Below, in pieces: positions 22,041 through 34,308 of a stretch of DNA of 64,000 bases; the first letter of the stretch is position 1; each line of letters starts with the position of its first letter. The stretch is from Gigaspora rosea. Taxonomy: Eukaryota; Glomeromycota; Glomeromycetes; Diversisporales; Gigasporaceae. The translations under genes were made by a program, and so were the position numbers. Location: assembly GCA_003550325.1 (NCBI GenBank), contig QKWP01000506.1, forward strand, positions 133,105-197,104, read 5' to 3'. The notes under the pieces were generated by a model. That model saw nothing but the letters and a program-made list of their open reading frames with translations, did no database searches and was not told the origin of the DNA.

Positions 22041-24320
22041 AAGGTGAGGCATAAAGCAATTGGTTATTATGAAAAATCAGCAAGGAGGCATAAGATATTC
22101 GTTTATCATCAGCAATCGGCAGAGATAAAATATAAAGTATTCATTTCTTATTAGAAATAAGGCATAGAGCGTACATTTATTATCAGAAATCGACAATGAA
22201 GAGTTATAAGGCATTCATATATATCAGAAATCAACGGAAAGTCACAAGACATTCGTTTATTATCAACAACTGTCAGAGAGGCATAAGGTATTCGTTTAAG
22301 CAATCGGCAGAGATGAAACATAAGGCATTAATTTATTATCAAAAAAAATTGGCAGAAATGAGACATAGGGCATATGTTATTATCATAAATCGGCAAAGGT
22401 GAGCAATCATTTACTTTATTATCAGAAATCAGCAAGGAGGCATAAGATATTCTTATTCGTCTATTGTCAGAAACCAGCAGAGATAAAATATAAGGCAATC
22501 GCGTATTATCAGAAATCAGCAGAAATGAAGCATTAGGCATTCATATATTATCAGAAACCGGCAAAGAGGCATGAGACATTCGTTATTATCAGCAATCGGC
22601 AGATACGGTACGTAAGGTATTCATTTATTAGAAATCGACAGAATGAGGCATAGGGCGTACATTTATTATAAAATCAGTAAAGACGAAGTATGAGGCATTA
22701 ATATATTACCAGAAATTGGCAGAAATGAAACATATGGCACGCTTTTTTATCAGGAATCAAAGCATCCGTTTATTACCAGAAACCGGCAAAGAGACAATCG
22801 GCACGATGAAGCATAAGGCATTTATTTATTAGAAATCGACAAAAATAAGGCATACAGCGGAGACAATAAGGAATTCGTGTATTATCAGAAACCGGCAAAG
22901 AGGCATAGGACATTCATTTGTTATTAGCAATCATCAAAGAAGGCACTCAGTTATTATCAAAAGCCTGAAGAGAGGCGTAAGGCATTCGTTTATTATCAGA
23001 AAATAGTGAATTTTGTAGATCGAAAAAAAAAATTCGATTCTTAGGCAATTTCTGACTTTTTTTTTGTAAGTAGTCATATTTATTGCTTTAATGTTGAGGT
23101 TTTTTCCCCTTAATTACTGCTCTTTTAGTTACCATTTATCAGGAATCAAAGCATCCGTTTATTACCAGAAACCGGCAAAGAGACAATCGGCATGATGAAG
23201 CATAAGGCATTTATTTATCAGAAATCAACAAAAATGAGGCATACAGCGGAGACAATAAGGCATTTGTGTATTATCAGAAACCGGCAAAGAGGCATAGGAC
23301 ATTCGTTTGTTATTAGCAATCATCAAAGAAGGCACTTAGTTATTATCAAAAGTCTGAAGAGAGGCGTAAGGCATTCGTTTATTATCAGAAAATAGCAGGA
23401 TTTTGTGAATTTTGTAGATTGAAAAAAAAATTCGATTCTTAGGCAATTTCTGACTTTTTTTTTTGTAAGTAGTATATTTATCGCTTTAATGTTGAGGGTT
23501 TTCCCCTTAATTACTGCTCTTTTAGTTACCATTTATCAGGAATCAAAGCATCCGTTTATTACCAGAAACCGGCAAAGAGACAATCGGCATGATGAAGCAT
23601 AAGGCATTTATTTATCAGAAATCGACAAAAATGAGGCATACAGCGGAGACAATAAGGCATTTGTGTATTATCAGAAACCGGCAAAGAGGCATAGGACATT
23701 CGTTTGTTATTAGCAATCATCAAAGAAGGCACTTAGTTATTATCAAAAGTCTGAAGAGAGGCGTAAGGCATTCGTTTATTATCAGAAAATAGCAGGATTT
23801 TGTGAATTTTGTAGATTGAAAAAAAAATTCGATTCTTAGGCAATTTCTGACTTTTTTTTTTGTAAGTAGTATATTTATCGCTTTAATGTTGAGGGTTTTC
23901 CCCTTAATTACTGCTCTTTTAGTTACCATTTATCAGGAATCAAAGCATCCGTTTATTACCAGAAACCGGCAAAGAGACAATCGGCATGATGAAGCATAAG
24001 GCATTTATTTATCAGAAATCGACAAAAATGAGGTATATAGCGGAGATATAAGGCATTCATATTTATCAGAAACTGGCAAAGAAGCATAGGACATTCGTTG
24101 TTATTAGCAATCATCAAAGAAGGCACTCAGTTATTATCAAAAGCCTGAAGAGAGCCGTAAGGCATTTGTTTATTATCAGAAAATAGCAGGATTTTGTGAA
24201 TTTTGTAGATCAAAAAAAACCCATTCGATTCTTAGCCAATTTCTGACTTTTTTTTTTGTAAGTAGTCATATTTATTGCTTTAATATTGAGGTTTTTTCCC
24301 CTTAATTACTGCTCTTTTAG
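22040..24320. repeat. Satellite: 35-45 bp units plus a 397-bp higher-order repeat
   Basis: The basic unit contains AGGCATAAGGCATTCGTTTA and TTATCAGAAATCGGCAAAG and is repeated throughout with drift. From about 22750 the units are organised into a longer block beginning CAGGAATCAAAGCATCCG and ending CTGCTCTTTTAGTTACC; starts at about 22752, 23139, 23536 and 23933 show that the last three steps include two exact 397-bp periods. The 67-codon frames at 23192 and 23589 are identical and result from this duplication, so they are not genes. Confidence 0.92.
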
Positions 24321-24323
24321 TTA

Positions 24324-24573
24324 CCGTATTGGCGTGTAATAACGCACATGTGCATTAATTCGAAACATGCCTTTGTTTGAAAATTGCATTTTTGACTCGA
24401 AATAACGCACATGCGCATCCCGAAATAACGAGCCTCCTTATATAAATAGATCATAAACTGAATTGACTGACCCCAAATTTTTTAAAATGATTTGAAATAT
24501 CGCGCATGTGCGTCCTGAAATAACGCGCAGGGTCTCAAAATAACGTACAGTGCGTTATTACGCGCCAATATGG
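24324..24573. mobile_element. MITE family C, long copy 3
   Basis: CCGTATTGGCGTGTAATAACG at left (after TA) and CGTTATTACGCGCCAATATGG at right (before TA) form the TIR. Internally the words AACGCACATGYGCAT and GCGCATGTGCG repeat. Confidence 0.82.
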
Positions 24574-24759
24574 TACTAGCGTTAAGATTGTTTTGCCTTC
24601 AAATAAATAATTTGACCCAGAATTATGAAACAATTTTTAGGTCTTTAATTATATCTGTAAAATTGATTTTTACTATTGTATTTTTTATATTTTTTTATTA
24701 ATAATAAAAACCCCATTTTTTAAAAAAAATTTAACTTTCACATGATCAAATTTGATTGG

Positions 24760-26310
24760 CTGATCATGGGGTTGCCATGGCAATGGGTCGCTATAAAATA
24801 ACGCCTTTTTATTAATAAAATTATATAAAATATTATAATTTCCCTAAATTTTACTAATTGATTCTAACATTGTGCTCTAAGAAAACTTGTTCAGCACATA
24901 AAATACAACATTCCAGCATATTTAATTTTATATTTTTTAAAAATTTAAGAGAAGATGCTTAATTTTGGATTTTTGATCAAAAAATTCAAAATTAAGCATC
25001 TTCTCTTGAATTTTCAAGAAATATAAAAGTAAATTTGCTGGAATAATGTAGTTTTATGTGCTGAACAAGTTTTTTTAGGGCACAATGTTAGAATCAATTA
25101 GTAAAATTTGGAGAATCATGGAATTTTTTGGTATTTTTATTAATAAAATTATATAAAATATTATAATTCTCCAAATTTTACTAATTGATTCTAACATTGT
25201 GCCCTAAGAAAACTTGTTCAGCACATAAAAATACATTATTCCGGCATATTTACTTTTATATTTCTTGAAAATTTAAGAGAAGATGCTTAATTTTGGATTT
25301 TTTGATCAAAAAATCCAAAATTAAGCATCTTCTCTTGAATTTTCAAGAAATATAAAATTAAATATGCCAGAATAATGTATTTTTATGTGCTGAACAAGCT
25401 TTCTTAGGGCACAATGTTAGAATCAATTAGTAAAATTTGGAGAATTATAATATTTTATATAATTTTATTAATAAAAATACTAAAAAATTCTATGATTCTC
25501 CAAATTTTACTAATTGATTCTAACATTTGCCCTAAGAAAACTTGTCAGCACATAAAAATACATTATTCTGGCATATTTACTTTTATATTTCTTGAAAATT
25601 TAAAAGAAGATGCTTAATTTTTTGATCAAAAAATCCAAAATTAAGCATCTTCTTTTAAATTTTCAAGAAATATAAAAGTAAATATGCCAGAATAATGTAT
25701 TTTTATGTGCCGAACAAGTTTTCTTAGGGCACAATATTAGAATCAATTAGTAAAATTTGGAGAATTATAATATTTTATATAATTTTATAAATAAAAATAC
25801 TAAAAAATTCTATGATTCTCCAAATTTTACTAATTGATTCTAATATTGTGCTCTAAGAAAACTTGTTCAGCACATAAAAATATACCATATTATTCTGGCA
25901 TATTTACTTTTATATTTCTTGAAAATTTAAGAGAAAATGCTTAATTTTGGATTTTTTGATCAAAAAAATTTAAAATTAAGCTTTTAAAAATCATAGTAGT
26001 ACAAAAAAAATGATATAGCTTTATTTTTGGGTATGATTCTTGCAAAATGCAGGTAATTCGCTAAAAATAAAATATTACATGCATAAAATTGCTGTAATTT
26101 GCCAAAATGCTTTATACAGTATAATCTTTTTTAAAATTAACCTCAATTTGCTAAAACTTAAATTTGGGCCTCAGACCAAATTTTCTGCAATTTGCTAAAA
26201 AAAATATGACATATATCAGAGATGTCTGGGGACCTATTTTTCATGTAATTTTTGGCCAAAAAAGGTAGCTTAATTTCGGACACATATGGTAGTAAAATTT
26301 TACAAGGGGG
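24760..26310. repeat. Alternating fold-back array with seven hinges
   Basis: An arm of about 160 bp (TTAAGCATCTTCTCTT... TGCTGAACAAG... GAATCAATTAGTAAAATTT) appears in strictly alternating orientation. Hinges of type A, TTTTTGATCAAAAA, lie near 24977, 25311, 25627 and 25957; hinges of type B, TTATTAATAAAATTA or similar, near 25140, 25463 and 25785. The left flank has GTTGCCATGGCAATGGGTCGC and the right flank GAGATGTCTGGGGACCT then GGACACATATGGTA, the same landmarks as in 4769-5345 in reverse order, so the array grew inside an element of that family. Confidence 0.88.
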
Positions 26311-26880
26311 TTTTTTTTTTAAAAAAAGATGGTTTCATAAATAAAATTTTGAGTTAGAAGGTATTTTTTAACTAAAAAATACCAAAACCACAAAAATTTT
26401 ATGTTACACCTGATTTTTACATTACACTGCATTTAAAAAATTTGATTGGTGAAAATTATTGTGGTGTTGTACACCAGTGGTACGTTTTAGTAATCTTGTT
26501 ATTAAATATACATTTTTAATTAATACTAGGAAAACATGAAATATTAAAGTCTGGAGTATAATAGTCATTTAGATAATTTTTTATGGGATCACCCGACATA
26601 TCGGGCTAATCTGTGTTGATCTGTTTATATGTTTTGAAATGCTAATTGGCTTAATATCACGTGAGCGGAACCCAACATACACAAATTTTGGTCTATTGCT
26701 CCCTTAGTAAGTCCTCGGCTATGCTCTGGACAATTACATACTTTATATATATTATATTATTATATATATTGTTTTACATTATTACAAATATTTTAACCTA
26801 CTTTCATACTTCACTACATCTAATTCTATTACAATATACAAAAAATTAGTCCTATACACTTATTTTTACTTATTTCATAG
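26310..26880. other. Spacer with a diverged R1-like end
   Basis: Contains CGGCTATGCTCTGGACAATTA near 26715, similar to the right end of repeat R1. No coding sequence recognised. Confidence 0.45.
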
Positions 26881-27780
26881 TTAGCTATTATCTTTGCTTC
26901 TTTGTTTTCTATTGTCTTTGCTTTGGCTATTTTTTTTGTTTTGGCTATAATCTTAGTTTCGCTTTCTTTTTTTAAATATTTCAAAGAAGTGGAAAAAAAT
27001 AAAAAAAATAGTTCTTAGAAGTATTGGTGTTCTTGCAAATTGCTAAAAAAATCTAGTATGTTTTTGCAAAGTAACAGAGAAGTTAAAGCTAGTGTTTTTG
27101 TAAAGTGCCAAAAAAGTCGCAAAGTGTCAAAGAAGTTAGGAATAAATAAAATAAAATAAAAATTAAAAAAAATAAGTAAAAAAAACTAACAAAAGAACAA
27201 AAAATGTAAGCAAACTAATAAAAAAAATAAATGAAGCCCCAAATCTCGCGTTCTTGCAAATTCAGAAATTGTGAAAGCTGGGTTAATGTTTTTGCAAAAT
27301 ATCAAAAAAGTCACGAAGTGCCAAAAAAGTCTGGGTTGGCTTTTTTGCAAAAAAACTAGGAAGTAAGTGTTCTTTTCTTGCAAAGTGCTGAAATAAAATA
27401 AATTATAAAACAAATTAACAAAAAAACAAAAAACAAAAAATATTATATCAAATAAAAAAATAAATAAAGTTCTAACTAAACCTTTATTTCTTTAAAGAAG
27501 CATTCTTGGAAATTTAGAAATTGCTAGAGATATCAGTTGTGTGTTCTTGCAAAGTGGCAGAAGTTTGGGTTGGCTTGCACAAGGTTTCGAAAAGTTGTTT
27601 GTTTTCTTGCAAAGATGTTCTTGTAAAGAGCCAAAATTAAAATAAATAAAAAAATTAAAAAATAAATAAATAAAAAAAATAAAAAAAACAAAATAAAAAC
27701 AAAAAAAAACAACAAAAACAAAAAATAAAATAAAAATAAAAAACAGAATGAAAACAAAAAAGCGAAAAAAAACAAAATAG
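26880..27780. repeat. Low-complexity array with TTCTTGCAAAGTG words
   Basis: Short motifs (TGTTCTTGCAAAGTGCC, GTTTTTGCAAA) recur at irregular spacing, separated by A-rich runs; T-rich to 26970 and A-rich after. It has the same style as the arrays at 30340-32360 and 56390-57360. No gene. Confidence 0.65.
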
Positions 27781-29044
27781 AAAATCTAATCTTGTAGTAC
27801 AAAAATTAAGCATCATCAAACTATTTTGAACTATTTTAAAAAATTAGTCTAATGTGCAATCCAGATTAAAGATGCGAACTTTTCTCAAATCAGGAGTAAC
27901 TATCTTTATAAAAATAATATGGCAATACGTCACATTTGACATAGACGTAATAAATGACGTATGCCGTGAATAATGCCGTATGCCATGAATAATGCCGTAT
28001 GCCGTGAATAATGCCATATGCCGTAAATAATGCCGTATGCCATATGCTGTATGCTGCTATATGCCACCCGTATACATTTAAAAAATGTTACGTAACATAA
28101 ATATTTATTGTAATATAAAAGTAATTTATACTCCCACTTCTCTATTTTTTAAGCGAATTATTTTTATAACTATAGCCGAACTGTAGGCAAAATACCAAGA
28201 AAAAAAGTTTTTTGGTAAATTATATTCAAATCATTTAACTTTGAAATTTAAGCTCTTAAAAACTTACCATTACTCTTACGAATTTAGCATATATACAAGT
28301 TTTTACATATAAACATAAACTTCCAAATTATTTTACATTATTAATTTATACTAAGTATAGATGTTATTTATACTACCTGAATCAATTTTATTAGCAGATT
28401 ATTATTTAAAAACTGTTCGGTTTGAGTTATTTATATTATTTAATTTTCGCAATTTGGATTCAATCATATCAATTTAGTAAGTAAATATAATTTATATCTA
28501 TTTAAATTATTTTGTTTAATTAGCATTATCTTATCGACATTAATTTGCTATAATTAACGTTACTAAAATTCTTTTATTACAGTATAACAAATAATAGATG
28601 ACACGTATTAGTAATGTTACTATTTACCTTTGCTTCTGTAATAAAATTTATTTTTACATAAAACCCGAATTCTATAAAATCTCATCATTTGGTGTTCTCA
28701 AGCACCTCACATAATGGATCGAATGTAAATTTTTAATTAGTCGGAAATCGAATAAATGAATCAAATGGGTTACCATTGCGATAAACAAATCAATGAGATA
28801 TAAACCACCTTTTTTTCATCGCTCAAGCATTACTTTATATTCAAACATAATAATAAACAATAAATTCTCTCTGAGTTTCTATCCAGTTCTTAATGCTCGA
28901 AGCTTTTAAAACAAATAATCGATACCTTGATACGAACATAATAAATACAACACATCTTTAAAAAAAAAATAATAATAAAAATAATTAATAATAATAATAC
29001 CAAAAAAAATTACCTCTTATTGCTGTAAAGCAACTTTCGCTTAC

Positions 29045-29331
29045 TTTAAAAACATGTCTCCAATTTTTACCGTGGTCGTTCAATCTTTTATCAATCATTT
29101 TCATTATTTTTATAAACCAATATCTAAATTCTCACAAAAGTTAGGTTTTAATTTGCTGGCTTGATTTAAAGTTTAATGGTACTTACGGGTTATATGTAGC
29201 TTGAGCAATTTATTCATTGCAGCTCCGCTAGGGCTCCATGGATCGTTTGACGTGGCAAATCGAACTTTCGCCTGCATATCTGAATAGGAGTCTAACACTT
29301 TAGATAAAATTCGATACCTAGTACATGGAGA
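29045..29331 (-). pseudogene. Captured fragment of an epsin-like ENTH domain gene
   Basis: Minus-strand exon 29331-29187 reads RILSKVLDSYSDMQAKVRFA TSNDPWSPSG (written in two pieces) AAMNKLLKLHIT and ends at a perfect GTAAGT donor. The next exon, 29123-29045, follows AATTTAG and reads WFIKIMKMIDKRLND then HGKNWRHVFK, ending at GTAAGC. 'YSDxQAKVRxATSNDPWGPSG' and 'KRLNDxGKNWRHV' are the ENTH signature of epsins (Ent1/2), which bind PI(4,5)P2 and drive clathrin-mediated endocytosis. The intron phase does not quite fit, several conserved residues have changed, and no further ENTH exons could be joined with confidence. It lies inside a TIR element, so it is most likely a transduplicated fragment and not a working gene. 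Confidence 0.8.
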
Positions 29332-29511
29332 TTTCGTTAAAATTCTGTGTAGTATAATAAAGAAAAAAAAATAATAATATACGTCAGTGTCAATAACGAA
29401 GTATAAAAAATAACTTTAATAGTTATAAAGTTTTGATACGACAGTGCAAAAAAAATAGTTGGGTAAAAAGTTTGTAAGCCGGAATGACTAATTAATTTTT
29501 TAATAAACTAC

Positions 29512-29706
29512 GTGTCCTGTGCTTTATTTATCTTAACTGTTAATGACGGGCACGCTTGGTCTAAAAAATATTTTTTGTATATTCCTAACACATTTAAGAC
29601 ACCCGAGAATGCTTTTATTCGAGTTTTTTATCAAAATGCAAGTGATATACTCCATGTAACAACTATTGTAAAGCTAGTTCGTATGATTAACTTGCTGTTA
29701 GATTGA
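29512..29706 (+). other. Unidentified 64-codon frame inside the Pack-like element
   Basis: Reads FILTVNDGHAWSKKYFLYI then PNTFKTPENAFIRVFYQNAS and ends INLLLD. Composition is protein-like and the frame is open across 195 bp, so it could be another captured exon. Not recognised; opposite strand to the ENTH fragment. Confidence 0.35.
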
Positions 29707-30035
29707 TCGCTCCATTGGTTCCATTGGCTCCATTGGCTCATTGACGATGGAGTATATCCATATACGTCATATACGTCATCTACGTCATCTACGTCATCTA
29801 TGTTGCCTACGTCGCCTACGTCACTTACGTCACTATTTCACACTACCCCTCTACTTTATGTAGCACTACGTCAATATAACCAAAAGGTAGTATAGCTTAT
29901 ACGTCATAGACGTAGTGCCGTGGGTAGTAACTACCTTGAGAAAAGTTCGCAACTTTAATCCAGATTGCAGATCTACTGATCCAGCTTGGTTTCCTAGTTC
30001 TAAAATATTTTGAAATATTTTGTAATATATAAAGG

Positions 30036-32583
30036 GACATCAATAGAAAAGGAACAAATTATTTTTTAGTAACTTTTTTAAAATTTTAAATTAAAATATC
30101 TTAGCAACTACCAAATTAAATTTAAATTTTTTTTATTTTAATTCTATAAATATATAAGGGCGTTAGTTTATGGTGACCCCGTGACCAGCCAATGAAAATC
30201 TTTCACGTGATAACTATCTTTATGTGTAATGAACCCATTTAAGTTCAAATCCGATCAAAATTTTTTTAGGTCGAACCCAATCAAAAACGGTTACAACATT
30301 ATTTCGTAACGATAACATAAATTTTATTAATTATTACAATTGTTATTATTACATAATGGGCTAAAAAAAAATCTCGCACTCTTGAAAAAAAAAATTCGTG
30401 CTCATATAATAAAAAAAAAAATTCGCGCTAATCTAATAAAAAAAAAATTCGCGCTTATCTAATAAAAAAAAATTCACGCTGCACTCTACTGTAAAAAAAA
30501 AAAAAATTTGCACTGCACTTTACTGTATAAAAAAAAAAAATTCGTGCACTCTTATTAAAAAGAAAATTCGTGCGCACTTACATAATTAAAAAAAAATTTC
30601 GCACTTATTTAATATAAAAAAAAATTCGCGCTACGCTTATATAAAAAAAAAGAAAAAATCGCGCATAAAAAAAAAAATTGCGCATAAAAAAAAAAAAATC
30701 GCGCATAAAAAAAAAAATAAAAAAAATCCTCTCACACATTGGCGAATTGAAACACTGATGACATGATGACATCGAAACAACGAAAGATGAAAAACGAAAG
30801 ACTGGAATCACCACAAAACGATATTACTAGCGACCGAAAAGACGAATTGAAACCACGATACCAAAACGATAAAACCCTAGAATCATTTCAAATGACGGCA
30901 CCAAAACAACGAAAGCCTGGAATCCAAAATCAATGACACTGAACTGGCAAAAGCTCAGAAAAAGAAAGTTAAAGAAAGAAAACCAAACCAAAAAAAAAAA
31001 ATAAATAAATAAAATAAAGAAAAAATTATCTTACAAGATCCCAGTTCTACGGTTTTTGGTTAAAAAAAAAATCTGATGACCCAACCGAAAAGACAAATTG
31101 AAACCATAACATCAAAATGACGAAAGCCTGGAATCTCCAAAACCGACGGCACTTTAATGACGAAAGACAGTTAACTAAAGAACACAAAACAAAAAAAAAA
31201 AAATTAAAATAAAGAAAAACATTACCTTACAAGTTCCCATTTCTACGGTTTTCAGTGAAGAAAAAAAAAATCCAACAACCGTAATTGAAACCATAATACC
31301 GAAATGATGAAAGCCTAGAAGCGAAAACACAGACAAGACTTACCAAGAAGAACAATGAAAACTGAAATTTCTATGAATGACGTCATCGAAACGTCAAAAG
31401 CCTGAAATCACGAAGCCTATAATCAAGTCGAGAAAAGAAAAGAAAAAAAATGAAAAAATGAAAAGACAATAAAAAAAACCCCAATCCAACAAAGCGAAAA
31501 CACCGAAAGACTTACCAAGAAGAAAGCCGAAAAGCCTACAAAATCCCAAAATTTCCACGGACCATGTCACCGAAACGCAAGAACCTGAAACGACGAAGAC
31601 GAAACCTAAAATGACGGCGCCAAAGCGAAGATTAGTACTAGAAAAAAAAAGAAAAAAAAATTCACTATATTCATTTCTGACGAAGCGACAAGACTTACCA
31701 AGAAGAACAACGAAAACTGAAATTTCTACGAACAACGTTATTCAAACATCAAAAGCCTAAAATAACGAAGCCTAAAATAACGAAGCCTATAATCAAGTCA
31801 AGAAAAGAAAAAAAAAAATGAAAAAAATGAAAAGACAATAAAAAAAACCCTATTCCAACAAAGCGAAATACCGAAAAAACTTACCAAGAAGAAAGCCGAA
31901 GAGCCTACAAAATCCCTAAAGTTCCATGAACAACGTTACCAAAACACAAGAGCCTGAAATTATGACGAAGCCTAAAGCCCAAAATCTTATACTCTATAAA
32001 CAACGAAGTCTGAAATTCACCACAAACGACGATGCCGGAACAACGAAAGCCAAAATCTCCATTCTCTAGGAATGACGACACCCACTATGGCGGATTTACA
32101 AAAGCCAAAAAAAAAAGTATTAGAAGAAAAACAAAAAAAAAAAAGCAAATAACAAAAAAAAACCACATAGCTCAGGATCCTGGATCTAGTTTCCACTACC
32201 AGGTATTCCAGAAAACAAACCTACGAACGTAAAAGAGTTAGTACAAGTTCAAAAAGAAAAAAACCCCCCACTTACAAGGCACGGTTTTTCTAGCGAAGCA
32301 ATAAAAAAAAATAAAACACGAAGAACAAAAAAAGCAAAAAGCAGATCTAGATACAGTAAAAAAAAAAACAAACCTTATCTAGATCAGGGGTAGACCGACC
32401 CAAATCCAGAACTGGCCGCCGGATTGGCTGATCCTATTAGGGTTGCCATTTATAAGTTACCAATATATAAAATTAAAATAAAAAAATTTTTATTAAATTT
32501 GATTAAATAGTTGTTAAGTTATTTTAACTTAAAGTTGAAAAAACTTTTACTCAGAAAAGATTTGTTCCTTTTCTATTGATGTC
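30036..32583. mobile_element. 2.5-kb TIR element filled with A-rich minisatellites
   Basis: GACATCAATAGAAAAGGAAC at left is inverted at right (GTTCCTTTTCTATTGATGTC). The subterminal text (TTAAATTAAAATATCTTAGC and partners) is shared with the short relative at 61086-61338. Interior 30340-30730 is a run of (A)7-12 separated by TTCGCGC or TCGCGC words; 30740-32360 holds diverged repeats of CGAAAGCCTGGAATC and GACTTACCAAGAAGAA. No transposase. No clear TSD. Confidence 0.75.
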
Positions 32584-33276
32584 GAAATCTTTTTAAAATA
32601 TTTCGAAATTTGATATTTTGGAATATTTTGAAATATATTACAAAATATTTTAATTATATTATGGTTTGTAAGACCTTATGTAAGATTATACTATTGTAAA
32701 TTTGCTGATATATAATATCAAACTATGATAGTGAACTAAGATAACAGACTATAATAATGAACTAAAATATTGGACTATAATAACGAGTTATCACAGGAAT
32801 TAAGCTCCTTTTTGAGAATATTCTAATAAAACTAATACTACAAATTTGGTTGGTTCAATAAAATTTGTACTATTCTTAATATTTCTATGATATTTTCCTA
32901 ATACTAATATAACAATACAAAACTGTATTATCCAAATTTGGTAATATCCAAGACTGTAGTATAACTACATGTAGCCTATGGCTATATATACATTTAATTC
33001 AAATAAAAAATATAAAAAAATTCTACTAATAAAATTGATATTAAGAATTTGACTTGTCTATTTTAATTTAGCTAATATAATACTATAGCTAAGCACTTGT
33101 ATTTGGATTATATTTTATTTGAACTTGGACACTTTTTTTTGCTAAAATTTTTGGAGTTTTAGCTTTGATATTGTAGCATATGCATTTAATTTGGACTAAG
33201 TGTCTTATGTCCAATTAAAAAAACATGGATAATATAGATATAGTCCATGTCTATTTTGCAACATTGCAGCTAATAC
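32584..33276. other. AT-rich spacer without recognisable gene
   Basis: Contains an AATATTTTGAAATATATTACA motif that is the inverse of 30005-30030 on the other side of the preceding element. Nothing coding. Confidence 0.5.
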
Positions 33277-33420
33277 ACCGGGTGTTTCAAAAGTTTCACT
33301 ACTGGTCCTATTTTTTCAGTAAACTTATATACATATTTGCATAAATAATCATTGTAATCTCTATATATAAGGTTACTGAAAAAAATTGGGACCAATAGTG
33401 GACATTTTGAAACACCCGGT
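33277..33420. mobile_element. 144-bp mariner-like MITE
   Basis: ACCGGGTGTTTCAAAAGTTTC at left and GAAACACCCGGT at right; the stem continues with CTACTGGTCC/GGGACCAATAG and TTTTTTCAGTAA/TTACTGAAAAAAA. CCGGGTGTTTC-type termini are common in mariner-like elements. Confidence 0.82.
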
Positions 33421-33503
33421 ATATAGGATGCGTAACAGTTTATTATCCAAAGATTAATTGCAGAGATTTTGTTTTAAATTACCCATCGGTTATAAACGTT
33501 AAA

Positions 33504-33570
33504 ATATGATGTGCCTCGTATAAAAAGGGTCCGTTTTGGCAATTTTTCAAAAATTTTTATTTGTTTTTTT
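33504..33570. mobile_element. Truncated MITE A end
   Basis: TATGATGTGCCTCGTATAAA and AAGGGTCCGTTTTGGCAATTT resemble the MITE A terminus with many transitions; no opposite end located. Confidence 0.5.
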
Positions 33571-33654
33571 TTTAAATAGACATATATTCAATTTGTAAGT
33601 AACAGAGCTAATTATCCATGAAATGAATTTAAATAAAAATGTTCTATATATTTG

Positions 33655-33780
33655 TAAATCATGCCAAGGGAAACCCTGTCATCGGGCTTTCAATTATATT
33701 TTGTACCGGACAAAACCAGTTTAATTTGTTAGGGGTACAAAATACAATTGAAAGCCCGATGGCACAGCAGCATTCATACA
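33655..33780. mobile_element. Hairpin MITE family F, copy 2
   Basis: GCCAAGGGAAACCCTGTCATC and GGGCTTTCAATTATATTTTG are inverted at right as CAAAATACAATTGAAAGCCC GATGGCA. Matches 18911-19058. Confidence 0.78.
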
Positions 33781-34308
33781 TCGTAATTAATTTTGTACTA
33801 TATATCTCGATAAGTTTCAACTAAACAAATTTTTAAGTCAAGCTGATAAATCTAGGTCAACTCCAAGTAGCTCATTTTGTTTACTATTCGTACATTAGCA
33901 TTGGCAACTGATATGAACTCGTTATACACACATCATAAACAATAGTAAACTGTAAATTTAGTGTAACGTAACGATTATAAAAACGATTGTGTATATAACG
34001 TTAATGTTACATAAGTCTAAAAGGCTAAGCAAAAATTTACAGTTCAATCATTCAATAAATAAAGTTGTGTTCAATTAAAATGCGTACAGGTTTGCACGAG
34101 CTTTCCATCAATATTATTAAAGAAAATTTCTGTGTATATATATCTATCTATTTACTAACAGTATAACTATTCAATGTTTATGCGCAAGGTAAATGAATAA
34201 AGAAGCTATTTCTCATGTCAACTTCAAAGGTTAACAAAAAATACGTTGAAGTGAATTTTTTTTGGCATTAAATCCAGCGTCAGATGTAAAATCAGATATG
34301 TTAGAAAT

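Larger units (their letters stand above)
27855..29969. mobile_element. 2.1-kb TIR element carrying ENTH-gene fragments
   Basis: Left end TGCAATCCAGATTAAAGATG and CGAACTTTTCTCAA match the inverse of the right end (TTGAGAAAAGTTCGCAACTT, TAATCCAGATTGCA). Subterminal arrays are ATGCCGTATGCCGTGAATA (27950-28070) at left and TACGTCATCTACGTCA (29755-29830) at right. A convincing TSD was not found. Between the arrays lies ordinary-looking gene sequence with introns (see 29045-29331), so this resembles a Pack-type element. Confidence 0.75.

Noticed and set aside
23192..23792. Two identical 67-codon ORFs (23192-23395 and 23589-23792)
   Set aside because: They arise from the 397-bp higher-order satellite repeat; identity reflects recent DNA duplication, and the protein is rich in repeated short motifs without a domain.
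22040..24320. CRISPR-like regular repeats
   Set aside because: Units are contiguous drifted tandem repeats without unique spacers, and the genome is eukaryotic.
27186..27802. Phe/Leu-rich minus-strand ORFs looking like membrane proteins
   Set aside because: They are translations of A-rich low-complexity DNA; no start context, no homologous domain, and similar frames appear wherever such tracts occur (3657-3878, 7408-7716, 30605-30814, 31394-31735).
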